A DNA stretch of 64,000 nucleotides from Massospora cicadina (Eukaryota > Entomophthoromycota > Entomophthoromycetes > Entomophthorales > Entomophthoraceae). A program made the translations under genes and the position numbers. A model generated the notes under the pieces. The model was not told the origin of the DNA, ran no database searches, and saw only the letters and a program-made list of their open reading frames with translations. Where the stretch lies: positions 45,908-109,907 of the forward strand of contig JAKSZP010017375.1 in assembly GCA_022478985.1 (NCBI GenBank). Reading direction: 5' to 3'. Shown here in pieces: positions 46,465 to 57,519 of the stretch (position 1 is the first letter of the stretch; each line of letters starts with the position of its first letter).

Positions 46465-47266
46465 CAACCAGAGAGCCAAATTGAAAGGGCAAGGTGGAGT
46501 AGGCTCCCAGGGAATGGGTATGATGAGGTCCTGCTGTTCAATAGTCAAGGTAGTGATTCTGGTCTAGTGCAACCTTTATCCGTTTAACCAAATGAGAAAA
46601 AATGACATTGACAGGGGAGCCAATATTGATGATGGCCAAGATCTTCACCTTGTGGACAATGACCTCTACTTGGGTGACTTTGGTGCCAAAGTGGGGATTG
46701 AGTAAATGGAGCTTCTAGGATGGAGCGAATTGGAAATTGCAGAGTAAGAGGAAGGTAGGTCTATATTTGGAATTTTGGAATTTGGGTTTTTCAATTCATC
46801 AGGTTTCTCCAAAACATAACACTCAGCGCGTGAATTGAGAGAAGGTTGAGGTTGAGGCGTTGCGTCATCAGTAGAGCGTGCCTCAAACCCTAAGCTGACT
46901 CTGCTTTTCCTGATTCATCAGCTTGCTTCTTCCAGCGGGCACTTTCTTGGTGGCCAAAGATTCTGAAGTACGAACATGGGTTGCAATGTGTTTTTGATCT
47001 ATGAAATCGACCAATGCATGGATATTAGTAAATTTCCCTTACCTGGATCTTGGCATACTTTTGGCTTGGTAATTCCATTATTGACTCCTTAATGTCAAGG
47101 ATGGATTTAAACATCTTATTGGCATTTATGGAGATAAGTACTAGGTTGGTACTATGTTGGAAAGTGGAGAGAACAGCGGAGATGGCATCATCCAGGGTAA
47201 TTCAGTCACAGGAAGATAACGCCTTGGCATCATGATAGAAGCGTTCCACAAATTCAATATGGGCGT
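46465..47266 (-). pseudogene. gag: Element G: gag C-terminal part and protease N-terminal half
   Basis: On the minus strand from 47266 a capsid-like block (LDDAISAVLSTFQHST, FKSILDIKESIMEL) parallels 9000-8880 in B. A linker follows, then the retropepsin start near 46620, where DTG reads NIG (AIINIGSPVNVI). The protease continues to LPFQFGSLVV at 46470 and is cut there by F. The 5 bases 47259-47263 (ATGGG) are the left copy of the H target duplication. Confidence 0.75.
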
Positions 47267-48399
47267 TGTAAAAATTTACTTAGTGGTTGATTATTGGTCG
47301 TCAACCCAGTAACCTTTTTACTGCACAGGTTCAATTTCCTCATGCACTATGTTGTGTTGTATAGAATGTCTTATTTGATAATAGTATGGAGACTATTATC
47401 TGTAGTTGAATTTGAACTATTATTAGGCCCAACGTTTCGGCCATTACTTTCAATTATATACTCTGTAAGTCATACTTGTAGGGATTCGTTCCCTATATTC
47501 CTGTCCACTTGATCTTTGTCAAGATACCCCAGTGACAGTCTCTTTCAAACCAACACACAGTCAGCAGCTATCCTTGATTGTGGTTCCCTTGTCTCTAGAT
47601 CCCTTCTCAGATCTTTACTCTTCTCTCAGAGAGTCTTCCAATTATTGCCTTCTGCAATAATATCTTTAAAGTGGAACAACACAATGGAAGCTGATAGTCT
47701 AACTATACACCAAATTAACGATAATAAAAGATTATTTTCAATGTGTTTTGTGTTTTTATTATAGTAAATCCTAGGGAATTATATAGTAGGGGATTCAGCT
47801 ATCTAACCCTTGGTTGACACCTCTACAAAGAAATGGCGGCCGTTGCCATTAAATCAAATTTCCTCGTCTTGGCAGTGATGATCTTCCCCATCCTGGCTAG
47901 GATTCCGTTGTTGGACATCCTCAAGACCTCAAATGAAAAGAGTTGGAAAATGTGTCCCTAATGTTTTCCTTTTGATCTAAGAAAACCAACCATAAATGGC
48001 TAGCAACATGCTTAAGAAATAGGACTTATTACCCACTATGGCAAGTCACTTCACCAAGCAATCAACTCGTTAGTTGAAGGCGGCATCACTCGCCTTGCAA
48101 CTCACTATTCATTCCTGATCATTCAGCGATGAAAACTGACCAATCCCAATTGGTACACCTGATAGTTAATCAATATCAGATGCATCAATTTCATTTTCCA
48201 CTCCACCCGATGAGATCTTAGGTATTCATCTGGATTGATCCCTGATGGATATGACCAGGTGAATATCCCAAAATCCCCCAAACGTAGTTTCTCCAAAACT
48301 TGGGTCAGCTGATTTCCAATTCACTTCGCCTTAGGGAATTTTCCCCTAGCAATACCTGGTAATCTAGCAGGATAGGAATATGGGTAAAAAATCCCAACA
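47267..48399 (-). repeat. 3' LTR of element E (1133 bp)
   Basis: Aligns end to end with 55680-56816 and with the split solo LTR at 22011-30518. Its minus-strand start TGTTGGGATTT follows a purine run. The left flank GGCGT (47262-47266) is the target duplication. Confidence 0.92.
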
Positions 48400-48400
48400 A

Positions 48401-48415
48401 ATCCTCCCTCTTGCC
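48401..48415 (-). promoter_or_regulatory. Polypurine tract of element E
   Basis: Minus-strand GCAAGAGGGAGGAT directly before the 3' LTR. Confidence 0.65.
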
Positions 48416-48945
48416 TAAATTTCCAGCGAGAAAAGGACTGGGGCATGAGAACGCCGCTTCAGGCACCTGGTCAAATACTTCATTGGTTCAAGTGGAGTAC
48501 ACTCAACAATACTCAACGCCGCTTGGGATGACCTTCAGCATATAGCGTTCTTCCTCTTCCTCCTCACTATCACCTTCTCAGAGCGCGGTCCCCATGACCT
48601 TCTGTCGTGCTGGGCTGATCAATTTACTCATGACAATATTAGTCCCAGATTTCAGTATTTCCCCCATCAGGGTCTATGACCCTCTGTCATATTCAGGATT
48701 CTTGGTCCGGCGTCCTTGATTTCTTGATTTTCTCCTTATCCTAGACAGGAGACTCTTGCCGTCAAAGTTTGTTTTGCAGCTTAATTAAGGATACTTAATT
48801 CTATTTGACCTCGTTATTTTGCTCATAACCTCCTGGCTGTAAGTCATTCTTAATTATTCCCTTGGAAAGCTTATCTCATTAATTTTTGAGAGTAATTTCC
48901 CCGAATTTAAATCCTAATGGATTATAAGTGCATAATGTCAACTTC

Positions 48946-48953
48946 TATATAAG
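48946..48953 (+). promoter_or_regulatory. TATA box of the antisense cassette in E
   Basis: TATATAAG, 38 bases before the ATG at 48984 on the plus strand, opposite to E transcription. Sequence before it (48430-48940) is pyrimidine- and A/T-rich with no long frame. The placement suggests a dedicated short-leader promoter, but a chance A/T match is possible. Confidence 0.5.
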
Positions 48954-48983
48954 TCTGACATCACCCCCTCTCATCCAGCTCAT

Positions 48984-50120
48984 ATGTCAAATTCTGAATC
49001 ATGCTACCAGCAGCTCCTTAACTGTCTGCCTGGTCCAGACCTCCATCTCTTCCAGCAGATGAGTCAGGATTCTCAACGGAACCTCTTTTATGGTCCTTCC
49101 AGGACTCATACGCCTATTATGGTGCAAGCAGCTAGTCCTTCCATCAAAATTACTGGAAATTGTAACTTTTCCCTCCAAAACCGGGCTGGTCATCATTTTG
49201 AGAAACTCTCAGCTGACTCTTCCCTAACAGTTGATTCTAGAGTTGGACTTTGAAACCCTCCTGTATTTGGCTCCTTTTGCTGATGCTCCAAGCATCATCA
49301 TAGATGCTCCAGAGATTATGCCAGTTGCTCTGGATTGCTCATTCTTGGCCAAGTCAGATCTGCCCCCTGAGTTCCTCTTCCAACTCAGTCTTTTCTACAA
49401 ACCCAAAGTAATGGCTTCTGAGCTCTCAATTGGTAACAGCATACACTTAGATCTCTCCTACACTGAACTCTGGGCCCAAGTCACTGAGGCTTTGATTTTA
49501 GCGCTGAATCCCTGTGATCTTGACAACCTTCTGGATCAGATACTGCCACTTATGCTCTTCACTTTGATGGCCAAGTTCTTTGATGTTGGTCTACAAAGCT
49601 TTAAGCCTCGCCTGACTTCCACTGGTCATTCAGCTTTAGCTTCTGTGAAGCCCATAGTCGCCATTTTCAAGATGAAATACGCTCTCTGCACAACTATCTC
49701 TTCTCCAGAGCTTCCCATTGGTATCTTCTGCTGATGGCATTAATTGAGGGCATGATTTGGCAACCACTGTTGAGTATTCCTTCTTTGCTGCTGGCCCACA
49801 TGTCTGGTTTCCTCGATGAATCCTGTTGGCAGGCGCTCAAGACAAATCTTCCAGCTCAAGTGCCATATTGGGATTACTTGGGGTTATACGCCCATTGCCT
49901 CTTTCTTTATTGCTGCTTTCCTCCCTGCTCTGGTGTTTCGCAATTGGCATCTTCTGGCATTTCAATTTCCCTTCCCCTAGTTGCTTTTTCTCAGGGCTCG
50001 GCATCTGCTCAACAAATGTGGTTTTGTGTAGGTCTCACACTTTCAAGCGGTCAATTGCATATTGATTTTGATGGGCTATTTATTCCTACCGCGATCCATC
50101 CTCCCTCCCCCAAGAGGTGA
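48984..50120 (+). pseudogene. Antisense gene of unknown family between E integrase and 3' LTR
   Basis: Starts at ATG (MSNSESCYQQLLNCLPGP). The first frame is open from 48984 to 49253. A second frame is open from 49228 to 49734 and contains FADAPSIIIDAPEIMPVALD and LSIGNSIHLDLSYTELWAQV. The first frame is open again from 49605 to 50120 (SRASHWYLLLMALIEGMIWQ, SCWQALKTNLPAQVPYWDYL). The frames overlap by about 20 and 130 bases, so just two small shifts, one each way, separate this from a single reading frame of about 380 codons. The opposite (E-sense) strand has only short frames here. Composition is rich in Leu, Ser and Pro, with hydrophobic segments in the last third that could be membrane-associated. 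I recognise no domain. Alternatives are a captured host gene or an element-specific accessory gene. No convincing intron explains the first shift. Confidence 0.6.
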
Positions 50121-50154
50121 CAAAGGTGGAATCATTCCCATACTAAGGACGATC

Positions 50155-50160
50155 AATAAA
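50155..50160 (+). terminator. Candidate poly(A) signal of the antisense cassette
   Basis: AATAAA 35 bases after the stop at 50118-50120, followed by an A-rich run. It completes a TATA, frame, poly(A) layout on the plus strand. Confidence 0.45.
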
Positions 50161-50282
50161 AATAAAAATTCTAAAAATATTTTGGTTTTTTCATCTATGC
50201 ATTTTAAAAATCTCTTTTTTTCCAATATTTTTTATCAATTTTTTATCAATTTTTTATCTTTATTATTCTTTTTTCCTATGGG

Positions 50283-50430
50283 ACTTGACCTTGTTTCATT
50301 TCAGAGGTCTATCTTTTCCCCAAACTAAGTCCTGGGTACTTAAACCTACCATTTTCTATGGTTCAGAGGTCCTTTTTTGGACTTAACCATCTAGATTGGT
50401 TCAGAGGTCCTTTTTTAAACTTGACCTAAT
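50283..50430. repeat. Short interspersed motif repeat with hairpin potential
   Basis: TTCAGAGGTCCTTTTTT-type units occur near 50300, 50363 and 50400, two of them followed by (G/A)(G/A)ACTT(A/G)ACC. Each unit can pair AGGTCC with GGACTT across the T run (one mismatch). It lies just after the E integrase stop (about 50455, minus) and before the antisense cassette end. Confidence 0.5.
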
Positions 50431-50454
50431 CATCAGGACATAAGCAACTTAATG

Positions 50455-53400
50455 ATTCATTGGTCCTTCAGAATTTTTTTTATTTTTTCCTCGATCCAAC
50501 ACTTTGGATACTTAGCATGGACTTGATTTACGACTCTTCCATCCAAGAGATTCTTGATGGAGTAAGCATCAGTCACCATCTTGGTGATTACTTCAAACAG
50601 ACCTGGCCACAATGCATCTAATTTGTTTCTTCATCTAAAACCATTCATATTGCAATAGGCGACTCTTTCCCCTATTTGATATTCTTCTAATGCTGGTCGA
50701 TTCTTGTCATCCATTGATCTCACTCATATCCTTTTCTTTAAGGTTGTATTGAATGCTTATGATTGCATATCGATCAGGATACTCATCAGTCGGTTCAAGT
50801 ATTGCTCAGTACTCATCCCCAACGAAGGTTCCACTACTGAATATAAAATCAGCAGCAATGCGGCCTTTTTTCTGTATAGTAATTCAAACGGCGTCTTTCC
50901 CATCGCCGTGTGATGACTAATGTTGTAGGCAAATGTCGCCAAACTCAGGTAAATTCCCCACGCGGAAGTTCTCCCTGAGACTAGCTTCCTCAGCATTGTG
51001 GCCAGTGTCATATTGACCCGTTCTATTAGTCCGTTCATCTCTGGCTGGTATGGTACTGATACAGCTCCTCTGATCCCCATTATTTCATTTAGCCTCAGGA
51101 TCACATGAGATGTGAAGTTGGTCCCCTTGTTGCTCAATAAGACTTGCGGACATCCATGCAGGTATACTACTTGATCCTGGATGAATCTCACAGTGCTGGT
51201 AGCGTCTACTATGGTTAAGGCCTTCGTCTCAACCCATCTCATCAGATGGTTGATAAAAAACTATGATGTACTTGTTTCCTGTGCTCATTGCCAGCGGTCT
51301 CATCACATCAATGGACACTGTGTGCCAGAAAAATCCAGGGCAGACCAGTCAGTATCCAGTTGTGCTCTTGTGTGGTTTGTGCAGCTGGCACTCCACGCAA
51401 CAAGCAAGATGATCTGTGACATCGTAGTTAATTGATTCTCAGTAATGATACTGGCAAATATGGTCAGTTGTTTTTCTCAGGCCTCCGTACCCAACAACAT
51501 TGTGAGCTACTTGTACTATTACTGCTCTTTCTGACAGTTTTGGGAATAATAGCTGCTTCCCATTGATCATCTTGAATACTTGACCATCCATAGTCACAGT
51601 GTTTTTCATCGCTTTTCAAAGCACACCTTAGATTTCTTGAGGCTTGTCCTCAATTCTTCCTTTGACCCATCCTCCTGAATAGCTCATCCGCCTGCGGGTA
51701 TACCAATTGGACCATTAGCAACGGCGATAAGCCATCCACGTTCTAATGAGAAGCCCACACTCGGTGGACTATCTCATAATTGTAATCCTGAAGCTTAAGT
51801 GCCCATTGGGCCAATCATCCTTCTGGTTCCATTATTTTATGCAGCCAACGCAGTGAAGAGTGGTCTGTCACCACCTTAAAGTGCATTCTGTGGATGTACA
51901 CCCAAAACTGCTTACATGCATAAATGACCACAAGGCATTCACGCTCAGTCATGGTTTAGTTCCTCTCAGTGGCTGAGAGTGTCCAGCTCACATATGCCAG
52001 CGGATGCTCGTCCCCAAGTTTATCTACTTGGCTCAGTATGGTGCCAATTGCCATCATAGAAGCTTCAGTTTGAATGGTAAACTCCCGATCTAAATTCAGA
52101 TATTTCAGAAACAGCGAATCTATCAAATACCAGCATAACTCATTGAAGGAGTTCTGAGCATCTTCAATCCAACAAATCCTTTTTTCAGATCCTTTAATTA
52201 ATGAAATAAAGGCTTGGATATTTGGGAGAAGTTCCGAATAAATCTTCTGTAGTATCTGACCATCCCATAGAATACTTGGATGTCTCGGACACTCTTTGGT
52301 ACAGCCATACGCTCTATAGCTGCAATCTTCTGGGTTTGCAGCTGAAATCCACTTGAGTTGATCATAAATCCCAGGTATTCCAACTCTTTCTTGAATAAGT
52401 GGCACTTCTTTGGCTTGATCTTCAGGTTAGCTGCAGACAGTCTCTTAAAACCTTCTTCCTAGTGGTGCATGTGATCATTAAACATCCTACTGAACACATT
52501 GATATCATCCAGATATACCAGGATGCATGACAACTTCAGGTCACTTTATATAACATCCATGGCCCTCTAGAACGTTTCAGGCGCATTGCATTGACCCTGG
52601 GGCATCTTCGTCAGCTGGTAAACCCCTGCGCGGTAATAATTGCACATTTTTCTTTGTCTTCTTCTGGCAAGTCGATCTGCCAGTATCCTGAGATTAGATC
52701 CATCGCAGAGAATTACTTCGCTTCTCCTAATCAAACCATCACATCGTCAATCCTCGGTAGGGTATACAAATCCTTCTTTGTGATTTTGTTCAGCCTCCAA
52801 TAGTCAATCACCACCTGGTTTGATCCATCCTTCTTCTTCACAATCAGAATTGGACTCACCGAGGGACTTGATGACGGAACTAGAAGCCCATGCTTCACTA
52901 GTTTGCTGATCTCATCCTACACTACCACTTCAGCAGCTTTTGACCTTCAGATTGGTCTCATCCTTATTGGTAGATTTTCCCTGGTGTCAACCTTGTGAAT
53001 TACATCTCATGTGCATCCCAAATTGTGGTCATCCTGAGCGAAGACTTCCCAATATTTCTCAAATGATTTGAGCACCTCCTCCTGCTGCCCTTCTAGAAGA
53101 TCAGTGAGCTGCTCTCAACCAATAAGTTGATGCTTTTGGCCACCCTGGCCAATAATCCTATCTCATTGAGAGACCCAAAATTGTAAAATTGTCTCAATTC
53201 AGCCATCGGGATCAAATGAATAAACATGGTGATCTGATTCCTCTTGATCTTCATAGGTTTTTGACTCAAATTCGCCAGGAGAATTCGTATTTCTCCATGG
53301 CTCAGCATTATTATCCTGGTAGCCACCCACGGCTCCACTCTGGACTTCTTCCAGGGGCTTCTGACTTCTCAATACAACAGCTCCGGAATCTCCAAAGTCA

Positions 53401-53942
53401 ACCCTGTGTCAACTAAAATCTGTGATCTGGCCGGTATAATACTTTCCTTCTTGATCCTTAATGAAATTCCTCAGTTTTCTAGGATTTCCGCCAGCATCTC
53501 TCATCGCTTCCTACCAACTTACTTGATATCAAATTTGTACAATGCCTTCATTGTATATCAGATTGATGAAGTTGTTTTTCTGATTCAAAGGACCTTCACC
53601 ATCCTTCTGGTAAACCAATGGTAACATCTGACCCAGGATGGTCAACATATTATCCTCAAAGTTACACTTAACTCCATACTTCCACAGAAACTCTGTTCTG
53701 ATCAGGATATCGTAGTTTTGGTTTGCCAAAACTATTGCTAGCGCAGATACCACCAACGACCCAAATTGTAATGGCAGCACACTATATGCTCCACAGGAAA
53801 TTGTGGTGTTCAGCCCAGCTGTTCCATAATATCTCTTGTGTATCAAGTCTGGGGAGATCTTCATCATCTTCACCAGCTTAGCTGACACAATATTGATGGG
53901 CGCTCTGCTGTTGACAATTGCCCTCACCCTTACTAGATTCAC
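50455..53942 (-). pseudogene. pol: Element E pol: protease, RT, RNase H, integrase (broken)
   Basis: Retropepsin is open at 53529-53942, but its active site reads AIVNSRAPINIVS, so Asp and Gly of DTG are lost. RT occupies about 52990-52200 with an intact YLDD at 52504-52515. The connection and RNase H follow (open 51956-52405, with RDIQVFYGMVRYYRRFI in another frame, then LSATERN). Integrase shows a C-X2-C pair (CCVEC, ~51395), first Asp in SIDVMRPL (~51325), second core Asp changed to Asn (LLSNKGTNF) and Glu kept (NGLIERVN). The block 50757-51242 is open for 161 codons. The C-terminal GLFEVITKMVTDAYSIKN segment ends near 50455. Confidence 0.87.
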
Positions 53943-54349
53943 TTGAATATCTATATACGTACACTCATAGTAAAATAATATAGTATTTATGAGTGGATGG
54001 CGGCGTTATTAGCTGAATCTAGGTTATGAATTTTGCACCAATTATTCAGGAAATGATTCTTTTATTGCGCCAATAGGGATCGACAGATTGGCCTCATCTA
54101 AACAGATGTCTGATTACTCATCAGGTTTTTTGGCAGTTCAAATATTCTCCACCAGTTGTGGGGCATATGGCCGGTCAACTTCCTGAATTATCTCAGGGTC
54201 AATTTTCTTCACCCCAGCTCTGGTCACGGCATTCACATCCATGTTGACCACTTGGTATAGCTGATCCTGCTTGTCATCTATGAACAGATCACTAACGTCT
54301 ATTTCTTCATTCATGATATTGGGAGGAACAGGTTTCTCTGCCACTCTAT

Positions 54350-55650
54350 ATTGTTCTTTGTCTAGGCAGTGGGCCCTTTTCCCAAATCCTTGGCTACTTC
54401 TGTCTCCTTGTCCTGGACCACGTTAATCTGATCCTTCAGCTTTTTGCAGTGTGCAGCAAAATGTCCTTTCCCGCCACACTGAAAGCAGACCTTCTCTTTC
54501 TTGCTTAACCATATGAATTATTCAGGATTATTTCCCAGCACAAATCAGTTAATATCCTCCTTTGCTCCTTCATTTCTCTTCATGGGATTCAGATTCTGGA
54601 CCAGATTAGACTTGAAGCTTCTATTTGGGGCATTGAACGTCGCTCCCAAAATCTTCAGGTTGTCTACTATTTGCGAGGTAGTTTCTCTATTGTGAAAACG
54701 GAAGACATCATTTGATGCAAATCATGATTTGGCCTAAGGGCTGCTTGCAAAGCAATTCTAGCATCAAAGTCATCTACCACTTTTGCTCTGGCCAGGATCT
54801 GCAACTCCCGGTAAAATCAATCCATGAAGATAGCAAGAGACTCATCTTTTATAGAATTTAATTCCCATAAATTCTTGCTTGCATTTTGACATGCGGGTTG
54901 GACTCCAAAAACTCCTTCATTATGGCCGCCTTCACCTCGGCATATGACCAGCTGTCCCCCTCCAAGTGGGGTAACACTAGGTTCTGGCAGTCGGTGACTA
55001 GGCAGTTCATGACCGTCAACGCCTTTTGACAATCCACGTATCCATTCATAGTCATGTCAAACATTCAGAAAAATGCTGGTGCGTTATCCCAATGGAATTT
55101 TGGCATTTTTGGTATTGCTCTAAATTCCTCCAAGTCATTTTGGGCTGATTCTCTTGGTTTTTCTACTTGGCTAACTTGTGGAGTGACTTTAGGCGTCATC
55201 TCAAAAATGGCATTAAAGGCAGGTGGCATATTTCTTGGGGTATTTGACTTTCCAAGTATTGTGCAAGGATTTCTCTCTTCAGCTTCGCTGGCCATATCAG
55301 GCTCACAAGCACATCTATGAGCTTTCAGGTCCTCCACTTCTTCTATCAATTTCTTAATATCCGCACCAAACTTTCATTAACAAACGTGATCCACTTCTTG
55401 CTATGTTTTCAGGAATAGGACCTCTCAAACAAGGTCTCCTTCTTTCTTCCTCAACGAGTTTACTTTGCTGAGTACTTGTTTCTGAAGTTGGCTATATTTT
55501 CTACTCCTTCCTACACCTTGGTGACTCATTCTTCCAAGGCTGCAAACTCCCAATGGTCCGCTGAGTTTAAGGCATTCTGATTCACAGTGTCGATCTCATT
55601 CCACAACTTGCACTTTTTTTCTTTATACAACATTATTAATAGATTATTTA
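54350..55650 (-). pseudogene. gag: Element E gag with intact CCHC knuckle
   Basis: Open blocks at 55065-55349 (MIEEVEDLKAHRCACEPDMA; Pro-rich middle) and 54858-55064 (MTMNGYVDCQKALTVMNCLV) show a capsid-like helix pattern. A complete CX2CX4HX4C knuckle (CFQCGGKGHFAAHC) is at 54446-54487. The frame through the primer site stops after nine codons, so gag probably began downstream, perhaps near 55630 (MLYKEKKCKLWNEI). Different lineage from the A/C/D/H gags by wording. Confidence 0.78.
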
Positions 55651-55658
55651 CTCAACTA

Positions 55659-55676
55659 CCCCTGTAGTGAGCACCA
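55659..55676 (-). promoter_or_regulatory. tRNA primer-binding site of element E
   Basis: TGGTGCTCACTACAGGGG on the minus strand, three bases (AGT) after the LTR end, the same spacing class as element B. Confidence 0.88.
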
Positions 55677-55679
55677 ACT

Positions 55680-56816
55680 TGTAAAAATTTACATAGTGGT
55701 TGATTATTGGTCATCAACCCAGTAGCCTTTTTACTGCACAGGTTCGAATTTCTCATGAACTTCGTCATGTTGTATAGAATGTATTATTTGATAATAGTAT
55801 GGAGACTATTATCTGTAGTTGAGTTTGAACTATTATTAGGCCCAATGCTTCGGCCATTACTTCCAATTAAATAATCTGTAAGTCATACTTGTAGGGATTC
55901 GTTCCCTATATTCCTGTCCACCTGATCTTTGTCAAGATACCCCGGTGACAGTCTCTTTTGGCCCAACACACAGTCAGCAGCTATCCTTGATTTTCGTTCC
56001 TTAGTCTCTAGATCCTCGCTCAGATCTTTACTCTTCTCTCAGAGAGTCTTTCAATTATTGCCTTCTGCAATAATATCCTTGAGATGTAACGACACAATGA
56101 AAGCTGATAGTCTAACTATACACCAGATTGACAATACTATAAATGATTGTTTTTAATGTGTTTTGTGTCTTCTATTATAGTAAATCCTAGAGAATTATAT
56201 AGTAGGGGATTCGGCTGTCTAACCCCTGTTTGACACCTCTTCAAAGAAATGGCAGCCATTGCCATTGAATCACTTTTCCTTGTCTTGGCAGTGATGGTCT
56301 TCCCCATCCTGGCTAGGATTCCGTTGTTGGACATCCTCAAGACCTCAAATGAAAAGAGTTGGAAAATGTGTCCCTAATGTTTTCCTTTTGATCCAAGAAA
56401 ACCAACCATAAATGGCTAGCAACATGCTTAAGAAATAGGACTTATTACCCACTATGGCAAGTCACTTCACCAAGCAATCAACTCGTTAGTTGAAGGCGGC
56501 ATCACTCGCCTTGCAACTCACTATTCATTCCTGATCATTCAGCGATGAAAACTGACCAATCCCAATTGGTACACCTGATAGTTAATCAATATCAGATGCA
56601 TCAATTTCGTTGTCCACTCCACCCGATGAGATCTTAGGTATTCATCTGGATTGATCCCTGATGGATATGACCAGGTGAATATCCCAAAATCCCTTAAACG
56701 TAGTTCCTCCAAAACTTGTGTCAACTGATTTCTAATTCACTTCGCCTTAGGGAATTTTCCCCTAGCGACACTAGGTAATCTAGCAGGCTGGGAATTTGGG
56801 CAGGATTTCCAACAGG
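55680..56816 (-). repeat. 5' LTR of element E (1137 bp)
   Basis: Partner of 47267-48399, differing by only a few percent by eye over long stretches, so E looks younger than C or D. The outer flank GGTGT (56817-56821) overlaps the first three bases of H's LTR. Confidence 0.92.
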
Positions 56817-56818
56817 TG

Positions 56819-57387
56819 TCAAGATTATGATATGACTGAGATAAGCCTGAAATAATTATGGCAGATTATGAAGAATCCGCTTACTGTGATATTAGTTACA
56901 ATTAACTGAGTGCCTCAAGTTGAGGCGATTTTGGGTTGATTTAGGGTTATTATTGAATTGTCTTCAAATAGGGCAATAAGGCGATATTGATGATCGATGA
57001 ATATTGGTATAATTGCCTCAAACTAAGGCTATAGAGAAATAAATACATACTCTTCCATAACCGATGATATTTGGCCTAATTGATTACCAAGCAGAGAGAA
57101 TAGTATCATCTGAAGTCGCTGAGTTAATAGAGAGTTGAGGCAATTGAAAAAAGGAGGTTGTTAGTATTGAGTTGTAGAGAAAGATCGGAACAGCAAAGAG
57201 TTGCTATAAGTAACAGAAAATGAATAAAGTTAGTTTGGAGTGGATAGCTTTATATATTTAATATACTGTATTTTAATTGTGTGTCTGTGGACCAATGATC
57301 TTCATATCATCTGTATAATTGCTCATTGGAATTGACCATTTGCAAATTCTCCTGGCGTACCTTAATGGATCCACTGAAGTTATAATG
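56819..57387 (+). repeat. 5' LTR of element H (569 bp)
   Basis: Its first three bases are shared with E's target duplication. The end ATAATG has lost the terminal CA kept in the 3' copy (ATAACA). The conserved block TTGCTCATTGG...TTTGCAAA lies at 57319-57346. Confidence 0.9.
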
Positions 57388-57388
57388 G

Positions 57389-57406
57389 TGGTGCTCACTA
57401 CAGGGG
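57389..57406 (+). promoter_or_regulatory. tRNA primer-binding site of element H
   Basis: TGGTGCTCACTACAGGGG, one base after the LTR end. The frame through it (VVLTTG) stays open for about 15 codons. Confidence 0.88.
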
Positions 57407-57519
57407 GCCCATTGATCAATTACACAAAATAAATATTCAGTTGCTGTCCATGGCATATCATGTTTTCATGGACAAGGGATATTCATGACACCCTTCACCA
57501 GTCAAATATGCAGAACGCA

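Larger units (their letters stand above)
47267..56816 (-). mobile_element. Element E: 9.55-kb Ty3/gypsy retrotransposon carrying an antisense gene
   Basis: Minus strand; 5' LTR 55680-56816 (1137 bp) and 3' LTR 47267-48399 (1133 bp), starting TGTTGG and ending TTTTTACA. The target duplication GGCGT/GGTGT (one transition) includes the first three bases of H's LTR, so E landed exactly on H's left edge. The internal region has a primer site, gag with CCHC knuckle, protease, RT, RNase H, integrase, then about 2 kb of extra sequence with an antisense gene-like cassette before the polypurine tract. No chromodomain. Confidence 0.93.

Noticed and set aside
49161..49230. A 69-nt intron (GTAACT...CTAACAG) in the antisense cassette
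   Set aside because: Splicing there leaves the reading frame wrong (phase 1 exon joined to a phase 0 exon), so a small frameshift explains the data better.
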